Source: Aliamphritea ceti | GTDB taxonomy: Bacteria; Pseudomonadota; Gammaproteobacteria; Pseudomonadales; Balneatricaceae | Assembly (NCBI RefSeq): GCF_024347215.1 | Contig: NZ_AP025282.1 | Location: 2,046,001 to 2,110,000, forward strand | Reading direction: 5' to 3' | Length of the DNA stretch: 64,000 bases | Shown here: positions 34,101 through 43,049 of the stretch, piece by piece | How positions within the stretch are numbered: position 1 is the first letter of the stretch | Layout: every line of letters starts with the position of its first letter | The notes under the pieces: generated by a model | What the model was told of the DNA's origin: nothing | What the model saw: the letters and a program-made list of their open reading frames with translations, nothing else | Databases searched by the model: none | Program-made: the position numbers and the translations under genes

Positions 34101-34199
34101 GGCTCCCGGCCAGAATGCGCCGGGAGCCAGTGTGTTGTTTGTGAGGGCCGCACCACAGCCCTGCTTTTCAGCATAAGCCGCCTGAGTTGCTTAGGCGGC
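34101..34199. promoter_or_regulatory. Two stable hairpins between the binding-protein gene and the dioxygenase gene
   Basis: GGCTCCCGGC-CAGAATGC-GCCGGGAGCC (34101-34128) and GCCGCCTGAG-TTG-CTTAGGCGGC (34177-34199, one G-T-type mismatch) lie in the 142-base gap. Such structures after an abundant binding-protein gene often protect its message and reduce downstream expression. Neither has a strong T-run. Confidence 0.5.
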
Positions 34200-34215
34200 A
34201 GGTGGGGGCAGTATA

Positions 34216-35295
34216 TTACTTAGGAATGTCGCCCTGAACACCTTCTACATACCAGTTGATGCCCAGCAGGTCTTTAATTGGCATACGCTCACCTGCGGCA
34301 ACCATCACTTCACCTTTCTGGTTTTTAATAGGACCTGTGAATGGAAAGAACTTACCGCTGGTGATATCTGCAATGATCTGATTACCTTCTGCGGCAATTT
34401 CGTCAGATACATTGGTGATTTCAGGAACAACGATATCGCCTTCAGCCATACCACCCCAGTAGCTTTCTGGCTTCCAGGTACCATCCATTACTTCCTGTAC
34501 ACGTTTGATGTACAGAGGGCCCCATTCGTCAACCACTGACATCAGGTGAGCGTTCGGGCCAAAGCTGGACATATCCGATGCCTGACCAACGGCAAATTTA
34601 CCACGACGCTCAGCGGCCTGCATTGCGGCAGGGCTATCAGTGTGTTGCAGAATAACGTCCACACCCTGATCCATCATTACGTTAGCTGCATCTGCTTCTT
34701 TACCCGGATCAAACCAGCTGTTTACCCAGATGATTTTCATTTCTGCTTCCGGGTTGTACTTGTTTAGTGCCAGCTGCACGGTATTGATATCGCGGATTAC
34801 TTCTGGAATTGGGAAGGAGGCGATATAGCCGATCTTGTTGGTCTTGGTTTTCTTAGCAGCAACAAATCCTGCTACGTAACGACCTTCGAATGTTTTCGAC
34901 AGATAGTTACCGGCGTTCTTTGAAGTTTTGTAACCAGTTGCATGTTCAAACGTAACCTTCGGAAACTGCTTGGCAGCTTTGATGGTAGGGTTCATATAGC
35001 CGAACGAAGTGGTGAAAATCAGTTTGTTACCGGCTTTAGCCAGATTACGGATAACCCGTTCAGCATCAGCGCCTTCAGGCACAGATTCGACATAAGTTGT
35101 CTCGACCTTATCACCGAAGTGTTTTTCGATAGACTGACGTCCCTGGTCATGCTGATAACTCCAGCCATGATCACCAACCGGACCTACATACACAAAGCCA
35201 ACCTTGAGTGGTTCTTCTGCCTGTGCGATCGGTGCACTGGCAATGCCAAGGCCAACCGCAACAGAAGCGATAAGATGTTTGATGCTGTGTTTCAT
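34216..35295 (-). CDS. BMP-family ABC transporter substrate-binding protein
   Basis: A 359-residue periplasmic protein with a signal peptide (residues 1-26, cleavage after AQA). The mature part has the BMP/PnrA-type pattern (KVGFVYVGPVGDHGWSYQHDQG, IFTTSFGYMNPT, QHTDSPAAMQAAERRG). Relatives bind purine nucleosides or, in nearby subgroups, purine bases. It is followed on this strand by the dioxygenase and preceded by gpt and the transporter genes. A 168-base gap upstream, with a good GAGGAAG site, leaves room for its own promoter, which would fit high binding-protein levels. Confidence 0.93.
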   Translation of the reverse strand: MKHSIKHLIASVAVGLGIASAPIAQAEEPLKVGFVYVGPVGDHGWSYQHDQGRQSIEKHFGDKVETTYVESVPEGADAERVIRNLAKAGNKLIFTTSFGYMNPTIKAAKQFPKVTFEHATGYKTSKNAGNYLSKTFEGRYVAGFVAAKKTKTNKIGYIASFPIPEVIRDINTVQLALNKYNPEAEMKIIWVNSWFDPGKEADAANVMMDQGVDVILQHTDSPAAMQAAERRGKFAVGQASDMSSFGPNAHLMSVVDEWGPLYIKRVQEVMDGTWKPESYWGGMAEGDIVVPEITNVSDEIAAEGNQIIADITSGKFFPFTGPIKNQKGEVMVAAGERMPIKDLLGINWYVEGVQGDIPK

Positions 35296-35462
35296 TTCAG
35301 CTTCCTCATTTGTTTTTTAATGTTCTTATTTAGTTGTTCTTACTTATGTTGAGCTTGCTTGTATTGAAATTGCTTTAGTCGAGCTGTCTAAATATAAATG
35401 TGTGTATTTGAATTTATATATGCCGGGCGTACTTTGAAATAATACCTGTAGGCATTGCCTGA

Positions 35463-35948
35463 TTATTTTCGGTCCGCCAGTGGAGTAGAAAAGGAATACT
35501 CCATATCCCAGGGGAAGCGAATCCAGGTGTCCTGGCTGACTTCAGTGACAAAAGTGTCTACCAGAGGCCGGCCTGAAGGTTTTGCGTAGATTGTAGCAAA
35601 GTGTGCTTTTGGTAAAAGTTCGCGGACATATTGCGCAGTCTTGCCGGTGTCTACCAGGTCATCAACTAGCAGCATGCCTTCACCGTCGCCGGCAGCAGAT
35701 TTAAGTAGCTGCAGCTCACCACGGGATTTATCACCGTCATCTTCTGATGAGCTGTAGCTTGAAATGCAAACGGTATCAATCATACGGATATCCATTTCGC
35801 GGGCCAGAATGGCTGCCGGAACCAGGCCGCCGCGGGTAATCGCGATGATGCCTTGCCACTTTTGCATATCCAGCAGGCGCCAGGCTAAGGCACGGGAGTC
35901 TCGGTGAAGTTCTGCCCAGGATACTGGGAAATCCTTGTTGTACGGCAT
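35463..35948 (-). CDS. gpt: Xanthine-guanine phosphoribosyltransferase
   Basis: A 161-residue cytosolic enzyme that joins xanthine, guanine or, less well, hypoxanthine to PRPP. The PRPP-binding loop is LLVDDLVDTGKTA, and the N-terminal GIIAITRGGLVPAAILARE is characteristic. Length equals that of E. coli Gpt (about 150) plus a few residues. It lies between the transporter genes and the binding protein, so it probably traps incoming bases. Confidence 0.93.
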   Translation of the reverse strand: MPYNKDFPVSWAELHRDSRALAWRLLDMQKWQGIIAITRGGLVPAAILAREMDIRMIDTVCISSYSSSEDDGDKSRGELQLLKSAAGDGEGMLLVDDLVDTGKTAQYVRELLPKAHFATIYAKPSGRPLVDTFVTEVSQDTWIRFPWDMEYSFSTPLADRK

Positions 35949-35988
35949 GTTAATCCTCGTTATTTAAAATATACCGGTTTTGTTCCGG

Positions 35989-36570
35989 TTAATTCTGTGC
36001 CGGTGGAGCGGGTTTATAGTTACTGATGTAGCCGCTGCCAATGGCGGAAAATGGCATCTTAAGGTTCAGCTCAGGTACCTGACTGGCCACCCAGGCGACA
36101 AATGTATTGCTGTTAGGGCCAGGGAATACCTTGTATTCATTTTTCCAGGGGTAGCTTAGCGCTGCCTGACGAATTTTAGCAATTAATGCCTCGGCCTGAG
36201 GGCCTGTATGTGAAACCAGTAGTCTGGGCTTTGAGCCAAACCAGTGACGGTCAGGTATGTCCTGATAAATGCCCAGAACCGGGCGTCCCTGACCACCTCG
36301 CCAGCCAATCACATCATAAATGGTATAGCGGCTTTCTCCGTTACGCTTGGTTGCAATCCAGGGGTGGGTAGCAAACCAGCCCCTCCAGCCCCAGGCGTCT
36401 GCGGCGTATACCTGAACAACTGCCATGCTCTGCTGCGCCGGATCAGGAGCCAGACCAGCAGATTCACGGCTGGCAGTTCGCCAGTCAGAGTCAGTGGAAC
36501 AGGCAGAAAGCAATACTGAAATGAGTAGCAGTAAATAACGCTTATTGCCTGACAACCACTGAAACAACAT
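35989..36570 (-). CDS. DUF3750 lipoprotein
   Basis: A 193-residue protein with an N-terminal lipoprotein signal (about residues 10-24, lipobox LLSAC, Cys 23 or nearby). The rest matches DUF3750, with the conserved WGWRGWFATHPWIATK, YTIYDVIGWRG, an active-site-like histidine in RHWFG and the FPGPNSNTFVAWVA motif. The last motif recalls NlpC/papain-like or other amidase folds, but the biochemical role is unknown. It lies five bases after the second permease, inside a purine transport operon, an unexpected place for it. Confidence 0.83.
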   Translation of the reverse strand: MLFQWLSGNKRYLLLLISVLLSACSTDSDWRTASRESAGLAPDPAQQSMAVVQVYAADAWGWRGWFATHPWIATKRNGESRYTIYDVIGWRGGQGRPVLGIYQDIPDRHWFGSKPRLLVSHTGPQAEALIAKIRQAALSYPWKNEYKVFPGPNSNTFVAWVASQVPELNLKMPFSAIGSGYISNYKPAPPAQN

Positions 36571-36575
36571 CTAAA

Positions 36576-37502
36576 TCAGCCCCCTGGATGGAAAGGTTTG
36601 CCCAGCCAGATAGGCGTGTGCATTTTGCTCTTCGCTACATTACTGGAAATCATGACCAGTACCAGCACGGTCGCTGCATAAGGCATCATGGCTAGTAAGT
36701 TTGGTGATACTGGGTAGCCTAAACCCTGAGCAACAAGATTAAGAATACTGGCCAGACCAAACAGGTAGGCACCGAGAATAATACGTTCAGCACGCCAGGT
36801 AGCAAATACCACCAGTGCCAGAGCGATCCAGCCCCGGCCTGCGGTCATGTTTTCTGTCCAGAGCGGAGTGTAAGCCAGAGAAAGATAACCACCGGCAAGC
36901 CCTGCCATAGCGCCGCCAAAGGCAACCGCCAGATAACGGGTGCGCATAACTGGTAAGCCAATAACATTAGCGGCATGTGGATTCTCGCCCACAGCTTTTA
37001 CAGTCAGACCTGCGCGGCTGGATTTAAAAAACCAGTAAATAACGGCAAATAAACCAAAGGAAAGATAGACGATCAGGTCCTGTGCAAAGAGCATTTTTCC
37101 GATCAGTGGAATGTCGCTGAGAAATGGGATCGCATAAGGGTTGAGGCCTTCAATTGGCTGACCAACAAAATCCGCGCCGATAAAGGCAGAAAGCCCGGTG
37201 CCGAAGATGGTTAATGCCAGTCCAGTTGCAACCTGATTGGCATTCAGGCCCAGGGCAATGCCGGCAAATAGCATCGACATGATAACGCCGCTGAGAATTG
37301 CCAGAATAAAGCCGAGTAACAGGCTGCCAGTGGTCAGGGTAGCGATAAAGCCAATAACAGCCCCCATTAGCATCATGCCTTCCTGGCCGAGATTCAATAC
37401 GCCTGACTTTTCACAGACCATTTCTCCCAGAGCGACTATTAGCAGGGGAGTGCCGGTACGGACCATGGCATAGAGTATATTGGTGATCAGATCGATATCC
37501 AC
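36576..37502 (-). CDS. ABC transporter permease, nucleoside/purine type (second permease)
   Basis: A 308-residue inner-membrane protein with about eight to nine helices and the BPD_transp_2 pattern (GEMVCEKSGVLNLGQEGMMLMGA near the N-terminus, GENPHAANVIG in the cytoplasmic loop). It resembles the YufQ/NupQ-type permeases that pair with a BMP-family binding protein. It starts two bases after the first permease, so the two are co-translated. Confidence 0.93.
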   Translation of the reverse strand: MDIDLITNILYAMVRTGTPLLIVALGEMVCEKSGVLNLGQEGMMLMGAVIGFIATLTTGSLLLGFILAILSGVIMSMLFAGIALGLNANQVATGLALTIFGTGLSAFIGADFVGQPIEGLNPYAIPFLSDIPLIGKMLFAQDLIVYLSFGLFAVIYWFFKSSRAGLTVKAVGENPHAANVIGLPVMRTRYLAVAFGGAMAGLAGGYLSLAYTPLWTENMTAGRGWIALALVVFATWRAERIILGAYLFGLASILNLVAQGLGYPVSPNLLAMMPYAATVLVLVMISSNVAKSKMHTPIWLGKPFHPGG

Positions 37503-37504
37503 GC

Positions 37505-38590
37505 TCAGTTCCCCGTCGCAGTGTTGTTTGCGGCAGCTGAATTCAGCTTTATCCGAAAGTTAATTAACACATCACATGCCAATAGGTAGAACAGCAACAT
37601 CCCCTGGAACAGGGCGGTAACCGCCAGTGGCAGGTTGAGTTCGATTTGTGCCAGTTCGCCGCCCATATAAATAAGTGCCATCAGAAAACTGGCAAACAGA
37701 ATGCCAATGGGGTTTAGCCGGCCCAAAAAAGCAACAATGATGGCAGCATAACCGTAACCTGGTGAGATAGAGGGGATCAGTTGGCCAATCGGACCGGTGA
37801 CTTCACTTGCACCGGCTAAGCCCGCCAGAGCTGCGCTGATCACCATGGCAATCCAGACCAGATACTTATGCTTAAAGCCTGCCAGCTTAGCGGCATTGGC
37901 ATCGGCGCCCAGTACTTTTATCTGGAAGCCAATAAAGCTGCGTTGCATTAATACCCAGATGCTGACGGAAGCGAATAAAGCGAACAGGATGCCGATGTGT
38001 ATGCGGGTATCTTCAAGCAGGATAGGCAAGGTAGCGGCGTCACTAAATAAAGCGGATTCAGGAAATCCGTAGCCATCAGGGTCTTTTAACGCACCGTGTA
38101 CGAAGTAAAGCAGCAAGTACAAGGCGATATAGTTGAACATGATGGTGGTTAAGATTTCGTTGGCATTAAAGCGGGTTTTAAGCCAGGCAGCCAGTAATCC
38201 CCATAAACCGCCGCCAATCATGCCGCTGATGAGAATGCAGGGGAGAATCCAGAAGCCTTCTGCTTCGCCAAACTGAAGCGCAACAGCACTGGCGACCAGG
38301 CCGCCCATGAGTAGCTGGCCTTCAGCGCCAATGTTCCAAACCTGAGCTTTAAACGCGACGGCAAGGCCTACAGCACAGAGCATAATAGGTGCGGCTTTTA
38401 CGCAAAGCTCCGCTATGCCATAAAGATCTGAAACCGGTGCAATCAGGAATACGCCTAATGCATGAAAAGGATCTAGACCCAGTGAGGCAAAGAAGATGCC
38501 ACCGGTAAAGAGTGTCAGTAACCCAGCCAGTACCGGTGACATATATGCCATGGTGCTGGACTGTTCGCCACGGGGGACTAGCTTGATCAT
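37505..38590 (-). CDS. ABC transporter permease, nucleoside/purine type (first permease)
   Basis: A 361-residue inner-membrane protein with about ten helices. Family pieces are AFKAQVWNIGAEGQLLMGGL, TRFNANEILTTIMFNYIALYLL and the loop KVLGADANAAKLAG. It resembles YufP/NupP. Its ATG overlaps the ATPase stop codon by four bases (ATGA), so translation is coupled. Confidence 0.93.
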   Translation of the reverse strand: MIKLVPRGEQSSTMAYMSPVLAGLLTLFTGGIFFASLGLDPFHALGVFLIAPVSDLYGIAELCVKAAPIMLCAVGLAVAFKAQVWNIGAEGQLLMGGLVASAVALQFGEAEGFWILPCILISGMIGGGLWGLLAAWLKTRFNANEILTTIMFNYIALYLLLYFVHGALKDPDGYGFPESALFSDAATLPILLEDTRIHIGILFALFASVSIWVLMQRSFIGFQIKVLGADANAAKLAGFKHKYLVWIAMVISAALAGLAGASEVTGPIGQLIPSISPGYGYAAIIVAFLGRLNPIGILFASFLMALIYMGGELAQIELNLPLAVTALFQGMLLFYLLACDVLINFRIKLNSAAANNTATGN

Positions 38591-40152
38591 ACGGACTCCT
38601 GTGGCGCAGCTTGTGTTTCAGTATCAAAAATACCGGTCATCCAGCGTCCAACTTCATCGATGCTGGTTTGCTGAGTGGGTTTGGAGGGCGAAACTTCGCC
38701 GTCACAGATTGCACATAAGCGGTCACTGATCAGAAACAGCTCATCAATATCTTCAGAAATTACCAGAATTGCAGCACCTGCATCACGTAAGCGAATTAAG
38801 GCTTCGTGGATGGCCGTGGCAGCACCGATATCAACGCCCCAGGTTGGGTGAGCAGCAACCAGTAGTTTAGGGTTTTGCAGGATTTCCCGGCCAATAATAA
38901 ACTTTTGTAAGTTACCGCCGGACAAGCTTTGGGCTGCGGTTTGCTGATTAGGCGTTTTGACTTTGAAATCGTCAATAATCTTATCTGCAAATTTACTGGT
39001 GGCTTGTTGATTAATGAAACCTTTGTTTACCAGCCCCTGCAGAAACCCGGTTAATAAGCTGTTATCTTTCAGGCTCATTTCCGGTACTGCGCCGCGTCCT
39101 AAACGCTCTTCAGGTACAAATCCAAGTCCGCGCTGACGACGTTGTTTTGGATCAAGGTGACCAACCGGTTCATCGTTAAAGAGAATTTCATCAGCTTTTG
39201 CTTCAAGTGTTTCGCCACTGAGAGCGGCTAGCAGTTCTTCCTGGCCGTTACCTGCAACGCCGGCAATGCCTAGAATCTCGCCACTGCGAACATCAAGGCT
39301 GACATTTTTAAGGTTCATGCCAAAAGGATCTTCGCTGGTCTGAGAGAGGTTGTGTACTTTGAGGAATGTCTCGCCACCTTCAGCTTTCGGGTAGTCAGTG
39401 CTGATAGGTGTATCGTCTCCTACCATCATCCGGGCCATATTTGTTGCTCCGGCCTCCGCGGGAATGCAGTCGCCGGTGACCTGACCTGCACGCAGAATAG
39501 TTGCGCAGTGGCAAAGGTCCTGAACCTCTTTCAGTTTGTGGCTGATGAACAAAATACTGCAGCCTTCACTTGCCAGTTGTCGAAGAGTAACAAATAGGCT
39601 GTCCACTTCCTGAGGTGTCAGAACTGAGGTCGGTTCGTCAAGGATGAGTAACTGAATGTCTTGTACCAGACAGCGCACAATTTCTACTCGCTGACGTTCG
39701 CCCACTGATAGTGAATGGATGTGGCGGTCTGGGTTCAACTCCATGCCATAACGCTGTGAAACGGTAAGTATTTTTTGTGCCAGCGTTGGTAAGTCGCCGG
39801 CATCTTCTCCCAGCGCCAGGGCGATATTTTCGGTTACAGTCAGGGTTTCGAACAGCGAGAAATGCTGGAAGACCATGCCTATACCCATGCGTCGGGCGGT
39901 AGCCGGGTCTTTAATCGTCACCGGGTTGCCTTGCCAGTATACCTGGCCAGCATCGGGCTTGGTGACGCCGTAGATGATCTTCATTAGGGTGCTTTTACCG
40001 GCACCGTTTTCACCTAGCAGGGCGTGTATTTCACCAGGTTCTATTGCCAGGTCGATTCGGTCATTGGCCAGACAGCCGGGATATTGTTTAGTAATCCCCT
40101 GCAGTCGCAACCTCATATTCAGGCTGTTACCGGCATCATGGTGCGTGTCCAT
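38587..40152 (-). CDS. ABC transporter ATP-binding protein with two nucleotide-binding domains
   Basis: A 521-residue cytoplasmic protein with two ABC domains in one chain. The N-terminal half has Walker A GENGAGKST, signature LSVGERQRVEI and Walker B LLILDEPTS. The C-terminal half has a degenerate Walker A (GVAGNGQEEL) but the signature LSGGNLQK, as is usual for sugar and nucleoside importers (YufO/NupO, RbsA-like). It is the first gene of the purine transport unit. Confidence 0.94.
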   Translation of the reverse strand: MDTHHDAGNSLNMRLRLQGITKQYPGCLANDRIDLAIEPGEIHALLGENGAGKSTLMKIIYGVTKPDAGQVYWQGNPVTIKDPATARRMGIGMVFQHFSLFETLTVTENIALALGEDAGDLPTLAQKILTVSQRYGMELNPDRHIHSLSVGERQRVEIVRCLVQDIQLLILDEPTSVLTPQEVDSLFVTLRQLASEGCSILFISHKLKEVQDLCHCATILRAGQVTGDCIPAEAGATNMARMMVGDDTPISTDYPKAEGGETFLKVHNLSQTSEDPFGMNLKNVSLDVRSGEILGIAGVAGNGQEELLAALSGETLEAKADEILFNDEPVGHLDPKQRRQRGLGFVPEERLGRGAVPEMSLKDNSLLTGFLQGLVNKGFINQQATSKFADKIIDDFKVKTPNQQTAAQSLSGGNLQKFIIGREILQNPKLLVAAHPTWGVDIGAATAIHEALIRLRDAGAAILVISEDIDELFLISDRLCAICDGEVSPSKPTQQTSIDEVGRWMTGIFDTETQAAPQESV

Positions 40153-40172
40153 TGGTGGAGTGTCCTCATCAA

Positions 40173-40298
40173 CGAAAGCGCTTAGCTATGCTTTCGGAAT
40201 GGTCGCATTGACCAGAGTGTTATTATTTTTTTTACACGAGGCAAAAATATATTCAAAAACTGATTTAAAAGACAGGTTTTTCTTGTTTTTCGTGTAAA
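40173..40298 (-). promoter_or_regulatory. Leader of the purine transport operon with paired inverted sites
   Basis: The 155-base region upstream of the ATPase gene contains TTTACACGA (40231-40239) and its inverse TCGTGTAAA (40290-40298), 50 bases apart, a spacing that suits a regulator binding two sites in a loop. A 7-bp hairpin (CGAAAGC/GCTTTCG, 40173-40196) lies just before the start codon. No purine riboswitch sequence was recognised. Confidence 0.4.
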
Positions 40299-40307
40299 TT
40301 GAAAGAG

Positions 40308-40895
40308 TTATTCCATATAACGCTTTTGATTTCTAAATACTTTTTCCGGATACCAGGTTTTTCCATAGCTGCCGTTATAGCGTGCCAGTGCTTCAGTGAG
40401 ATTGCCTTTAGAGCGTTCCAGATAATGTTTCAGAATGGTTGAGCCATAACGAATATTGGTCTGAATATTGGTCAGATTATCCTGTTCGCGGCCTATTTCT
40501 TTTTTCCAGAAGGGCATTACCTGCATCAGGCCCTGAGCGCCAACGACTGATACAGCGAAGCGGTCGAACAGGCTTTCAGTATGCATCAGTCCCATGATGA
40601 GGGAGGGGGGCAGGTCTACACGGCGTGCTTCTGCGTGCAATGTTCGCAGAATTTCTATACGTTCCAGATCATCGTCAATATAGCGAGAGGTACGCCCGGA
40701 CATGTCTGTTAACCAAACCTCGGCATCAAACCGGTCGTTAAAACTGTCGCTTTCGGCGAAGGCATCTTTTAGCGCCTGACGCAGCAGAGGATCTGCTTCC
40801 TGGGCCTGAAGCGAAGCAGGTAGCAGGCAAAGTAAAATCAAGCCGGTTAACAATTGCCTGGCAGTTTTGCGGATCAGCATAGTAATCACTGGCAT
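40308..40895 (-). CDS. Exported lytic transglycosylase (SLT domain)
   Basis: A 195-residue protein with a signal peptide after the start (MLIRKTARQLLTGLILL..., cleavage near LQAQ), so it is periplasmic. The C-terminal half is an SLT lytic-transglycosylase domain with the catalytic glutamate in GLMHTESLFDRFAVSVVGAQGLMQVMPFW and the later motif ALARYNGSYG. It should cleave peptidoglycan glycan strands. ATG at 40895 lies four bases after the stop of the upstream gene, suggesting coupling; ATG at 40880 is also possible. It is a small family member. Confidence 0.87.
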   Translation of the reverse strand: MPVITMLIRKTARQLLTGLILLCLLPASLQAQEADPLLRQALKDAFAESDSFNDRFDAEVWLTDMSGRTSRYIDDDLERIEILRTLHAEARRVDLPPSLIMGLMHTESLFDRFAVSVVGAQGLMQVMPFWKKEIGREQDNLTNIQTNIRYGSTILKHYLERSKGNLTEALARYNGSYGKTWYPEKVFRNQKRYME

Positions 40896-40899
40896 GGGA

Positions 40900-41208
40900 T
40901 TAGAGTACGCTTTCAAAACCTTCGAACTGAGGCGGGCCGAGATACAGGCCTTCAGGGCGGCTTTTTCCGGCGTTGGCATGTGCCTGCTTAAAGGCATCTG
41001 ATGTGAGCCATGCGTCGAAGGCTGCTTTATTCCGCCAGATAACGTGAGATGCCATTAAGGTAAACTCATCATTACTTGCACCTTGTACAAGGTTGAAGGA
41101 TTCAAAGCCATCAGCGCTGTGTAGCTGGCTGTCGCGGTTGCGCCAGATATCAATAAATTCCTGTTCTCTGCCTAACGCTATTTTAAATCGATTCATGGCG
41201 ATATACAT
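40900..41208 (-). CDS. ABM-domain (antibiotic biosynthesis monooxygenase / IsdG-like) protein
   Basis: A 102-residue protein with the dimeric alpha-beta barrel ABM fold: MYIAMNRFKIALGREQEFIDIWRNRDS at the start, then a strand TLMASHVIW and the helix AFDAWLTSDAFKQAH. The family includes heme-degrading monooxygenases and quinone-type monooxygenases. Here a role in heme or quinone chemistry is open. AGGAG is seven bases before the ATG. It probably shares a transcript with the following transglycosylase gene. Confidence 0.83.
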   Translation of the reverse strand: MYIAMNRFKIALGREQEFIDIWRNRDSQLHSADGFESFNLVQGASNDEFTLMASHVIWRNKAAFDAWLTSDAFKQAHANAGKSRPEGLYLGPPQFEGFESVL

Positions 41209-41291
41209 GGTCTTTCTCCTTAAGGCCTGGGCAGAAATTTTCAGTAAAACGGCTCGTTGAGCAGTTTGACAAAAACAGTGTTATAAAAGCA

Positions 41292-41316
41292 AACACCCCG
41301 GCACTGGGCCGGGGTG
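41292..41316. terminator. Hairpin terminator downstream of proS
   Basis: ACACCCCGGC-ACTGG-GCCGGGGTGT is a 10-bp GC-rich stem. On the minus strand it is followed by TTTGCTTTTATAAC, giving a reasonable intrinsic terminator for proS. Confidence 0.75.
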
Positions 41317-41327
41317 TGTTGTAGCGG

Positions 41328-43049
41328 TTAGACCGATAAGGCGGACAGGATAAAGGCTTCAGCCTGGTCTGCAGCAATTTCTTGCTTGTCTGTATCACGG
41401 CGGGCTTTATATTCATATGTGCCAGCGCCGATACCACGGTCAGAAATAACGATACGGTGTGGGATACCCATTAATTCCATATCGGCCATTTTAGCGCCTG
41501 GGCTTACCTTTGGACGATCATCCAGAATGACTTCCACACCGGCTGCTGTCAGGCTGTCATACAGTGCGTCAGCCTGTTGCTTAACGACTTCAGACTTTTC
41601 ATATTTCAGTGCAACAATAGCCACGGTGAAAGGTGCAATCGCTTCTGGCCAGATAATGCCTTTGTCATCGTAATTCTGTTCAATAGCGGCAGCCACTACA
41701 CGGCTTACACCGATACCGTAACAGCCCATATCCAGCGTAGCTGTTTTGCCGTTCTCGTCCAGAACCGTTGCATTCATCGCTTCCGCGTATTTCTTGCCAA
41801 GCTGGAAGATATGACCAACTTCGATACCGCGCTTGATGCTGATATTGCCCTGGCCACATGGGCTTGGGTCACCTTCAACAACGTTACGAATGTCGGCAAC
41901 CTTAGGCAGTGGTAAGTCACGCTCCCAGTTGATACCGAAGTAATGCTTACCTTCAATGTTGGCTCCGGCGCCGAAGTCTGCCATTTTCTCAACAGTACGG
42001 TCGATAACAACCGGAATTGGCAGGTTAACCGGGCCTAAAGAACCTGGGCCGGCACCAATCAGTTTACGGATGCTGTCTTCGTCAGCCATTACCAAAGGCG
42101 CGGCAACTTCGCTGAGCTTTTCGGCTTTGATTTCGTTCAGATCGTGGTCACCACGTACCATCAGTGCAACAAAGTCAGCGTCACATTCTTCGGAGGCAAC
42201 AACGAAAAGTGTTTTAACGGTTTTTTCGATATCAAGACCGTGCTGCTCAACCAGCTGTGCAATCGTCTTGGCATTTGGTGTATCAACCAGTGTCATTTCC
42301 TGGGTGGCTGCTGCACGATCTACGGCCGGCGCAAGTGCTTCTGCTTTTTCAATGTTTGCAGCGAAGTCACTGTTGGTAGAAAAGGCGATATCGTCTTCAC
42401 CGGAAGACGCAAGCACGTGAAACTCGTGTGAAGAGTTGCCACCGATAGAGCCGTTGTCAGCCAGTACCGGACGGTAGTCCAGTCCGATACGGTCAAAAAT
42501 TTTGCAGTAAGTGCTATGCATCAGATCATAAGTCTGTTGCAGTGATTCCAGAGAGCTGTGGAAAGAGTATGCATCTTTCATGATGAATTCACGGGAACGC
42601 ATAATACCGAAGCGCGGACGAATCTCGTCACGGAACTTAGTCTGGATCTGATACAGGTTAGTTGGCAGCTGTTTGTAGCTTTGAATTTCGTTACGAACCA
42701 GATCTGTGATTACTTCTTCATGAGTAGGGCCTACACAGAATTCGCGATCGTGACGATCTCTGACCCGTAACAGTTCAGGGCCGTACTGTTCCCAGCGACC
42801 GGATTCCTGCCACAGTTCAGATGGCTGGATAGCGGGCATCAGAACTTCCTGTGCGCCGGATTTGTCCATTTCTTCACGGACAATGCGTTCAACTTTACGC
42901 AAGGTACGCAGGCCCAGCGGTAACCAGTTATATAAACCGGCAGCAACTTTACGAACCATACCGGCACGCAACATCAGCTGATGGCTGATGACTTCGGCGT
43001 CAGATGGGGTTTCTTTCAGTGTGGCTATCAGATATTGACTGGCGCGCAT
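41328..43049 (-). CDS. proS: Prolyl-tRNA synthetase
   Basis: A 573-residue class II synthetase of bacterial type, with the editing (INS) domain between motifs 2 and 3 (about residues 225-400). Visible motifs are the N-terminal ASQYLIATLKETPSDAEVISHQLMLRAGM, motif 2 with KFRDEIRPRFGIMRSREF, and motif 3 with GCYGIGVSRVVAAAIEQ. It charges tRNA-Pro and edits mischarged Ala-tRNA-Pro. It stands alone, with a terminator behind it. Confidence 0.97.
   Translation of the reverse strand: MRASQYLIATLKETPSDAEVISHQLMLRAGMVRKVAAGLYNWLPLGLRTLRKVERIVREEMDKSGAQEVLMPAIQPSELWQESGRWEQYGPELLRVRDRHDREFCVGPTHEEVITDLVRNEIQSYKQLPTNLYQIQTKFRDEIRPRFGIMRSREFIMKDAYSFHSSLESLQQTYDLMHSTYCKIFDRIGLDYRPVLADNGSIGGNSSHEFHVLASSGEDDIAFSTNSDFAANIEKAEALAPAVDRAAATQEMTLVDTPNAKTIAQLVEQHGLDIEKTVKTLFVVASEECDADFVALMVRGDHDLNEIKAEKLSEVAAPLVMADEDSIRKLIGAGPGSLGPVNLPIPVVIDRTVEKMADFGAGANIEGKHYFGINWERDLPLPKVADIRNVVEGDPSPCGQGNISIKRGIEVGHIFQLGKKYAEAMNATVLDENGKTATLDMGCYGIGVSRVVAAAIEQNYDDKGIIWPEAIAPFTVAIVALKYEKSEVVKQQADALYDSLTAAGVEVILDDRPKVSPGAKMADMELMGIPHRIVISDRGIGAGTYEYKARRDTDKQEIAADQAEAFILSALSV

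Noticed and set aside
40153..40307. Purine riboswitch in the leader of the transport operon
   Set aside because: The conserved riboswitch core was not found; only a short hairpin and a distant inverted repeat are present.
41183..41437. An 84-codon minus-strand frame between the ABM gene and proS
   Set aside because: It overlaps the end of proS and the terminator stem in another frame, and has no family match.
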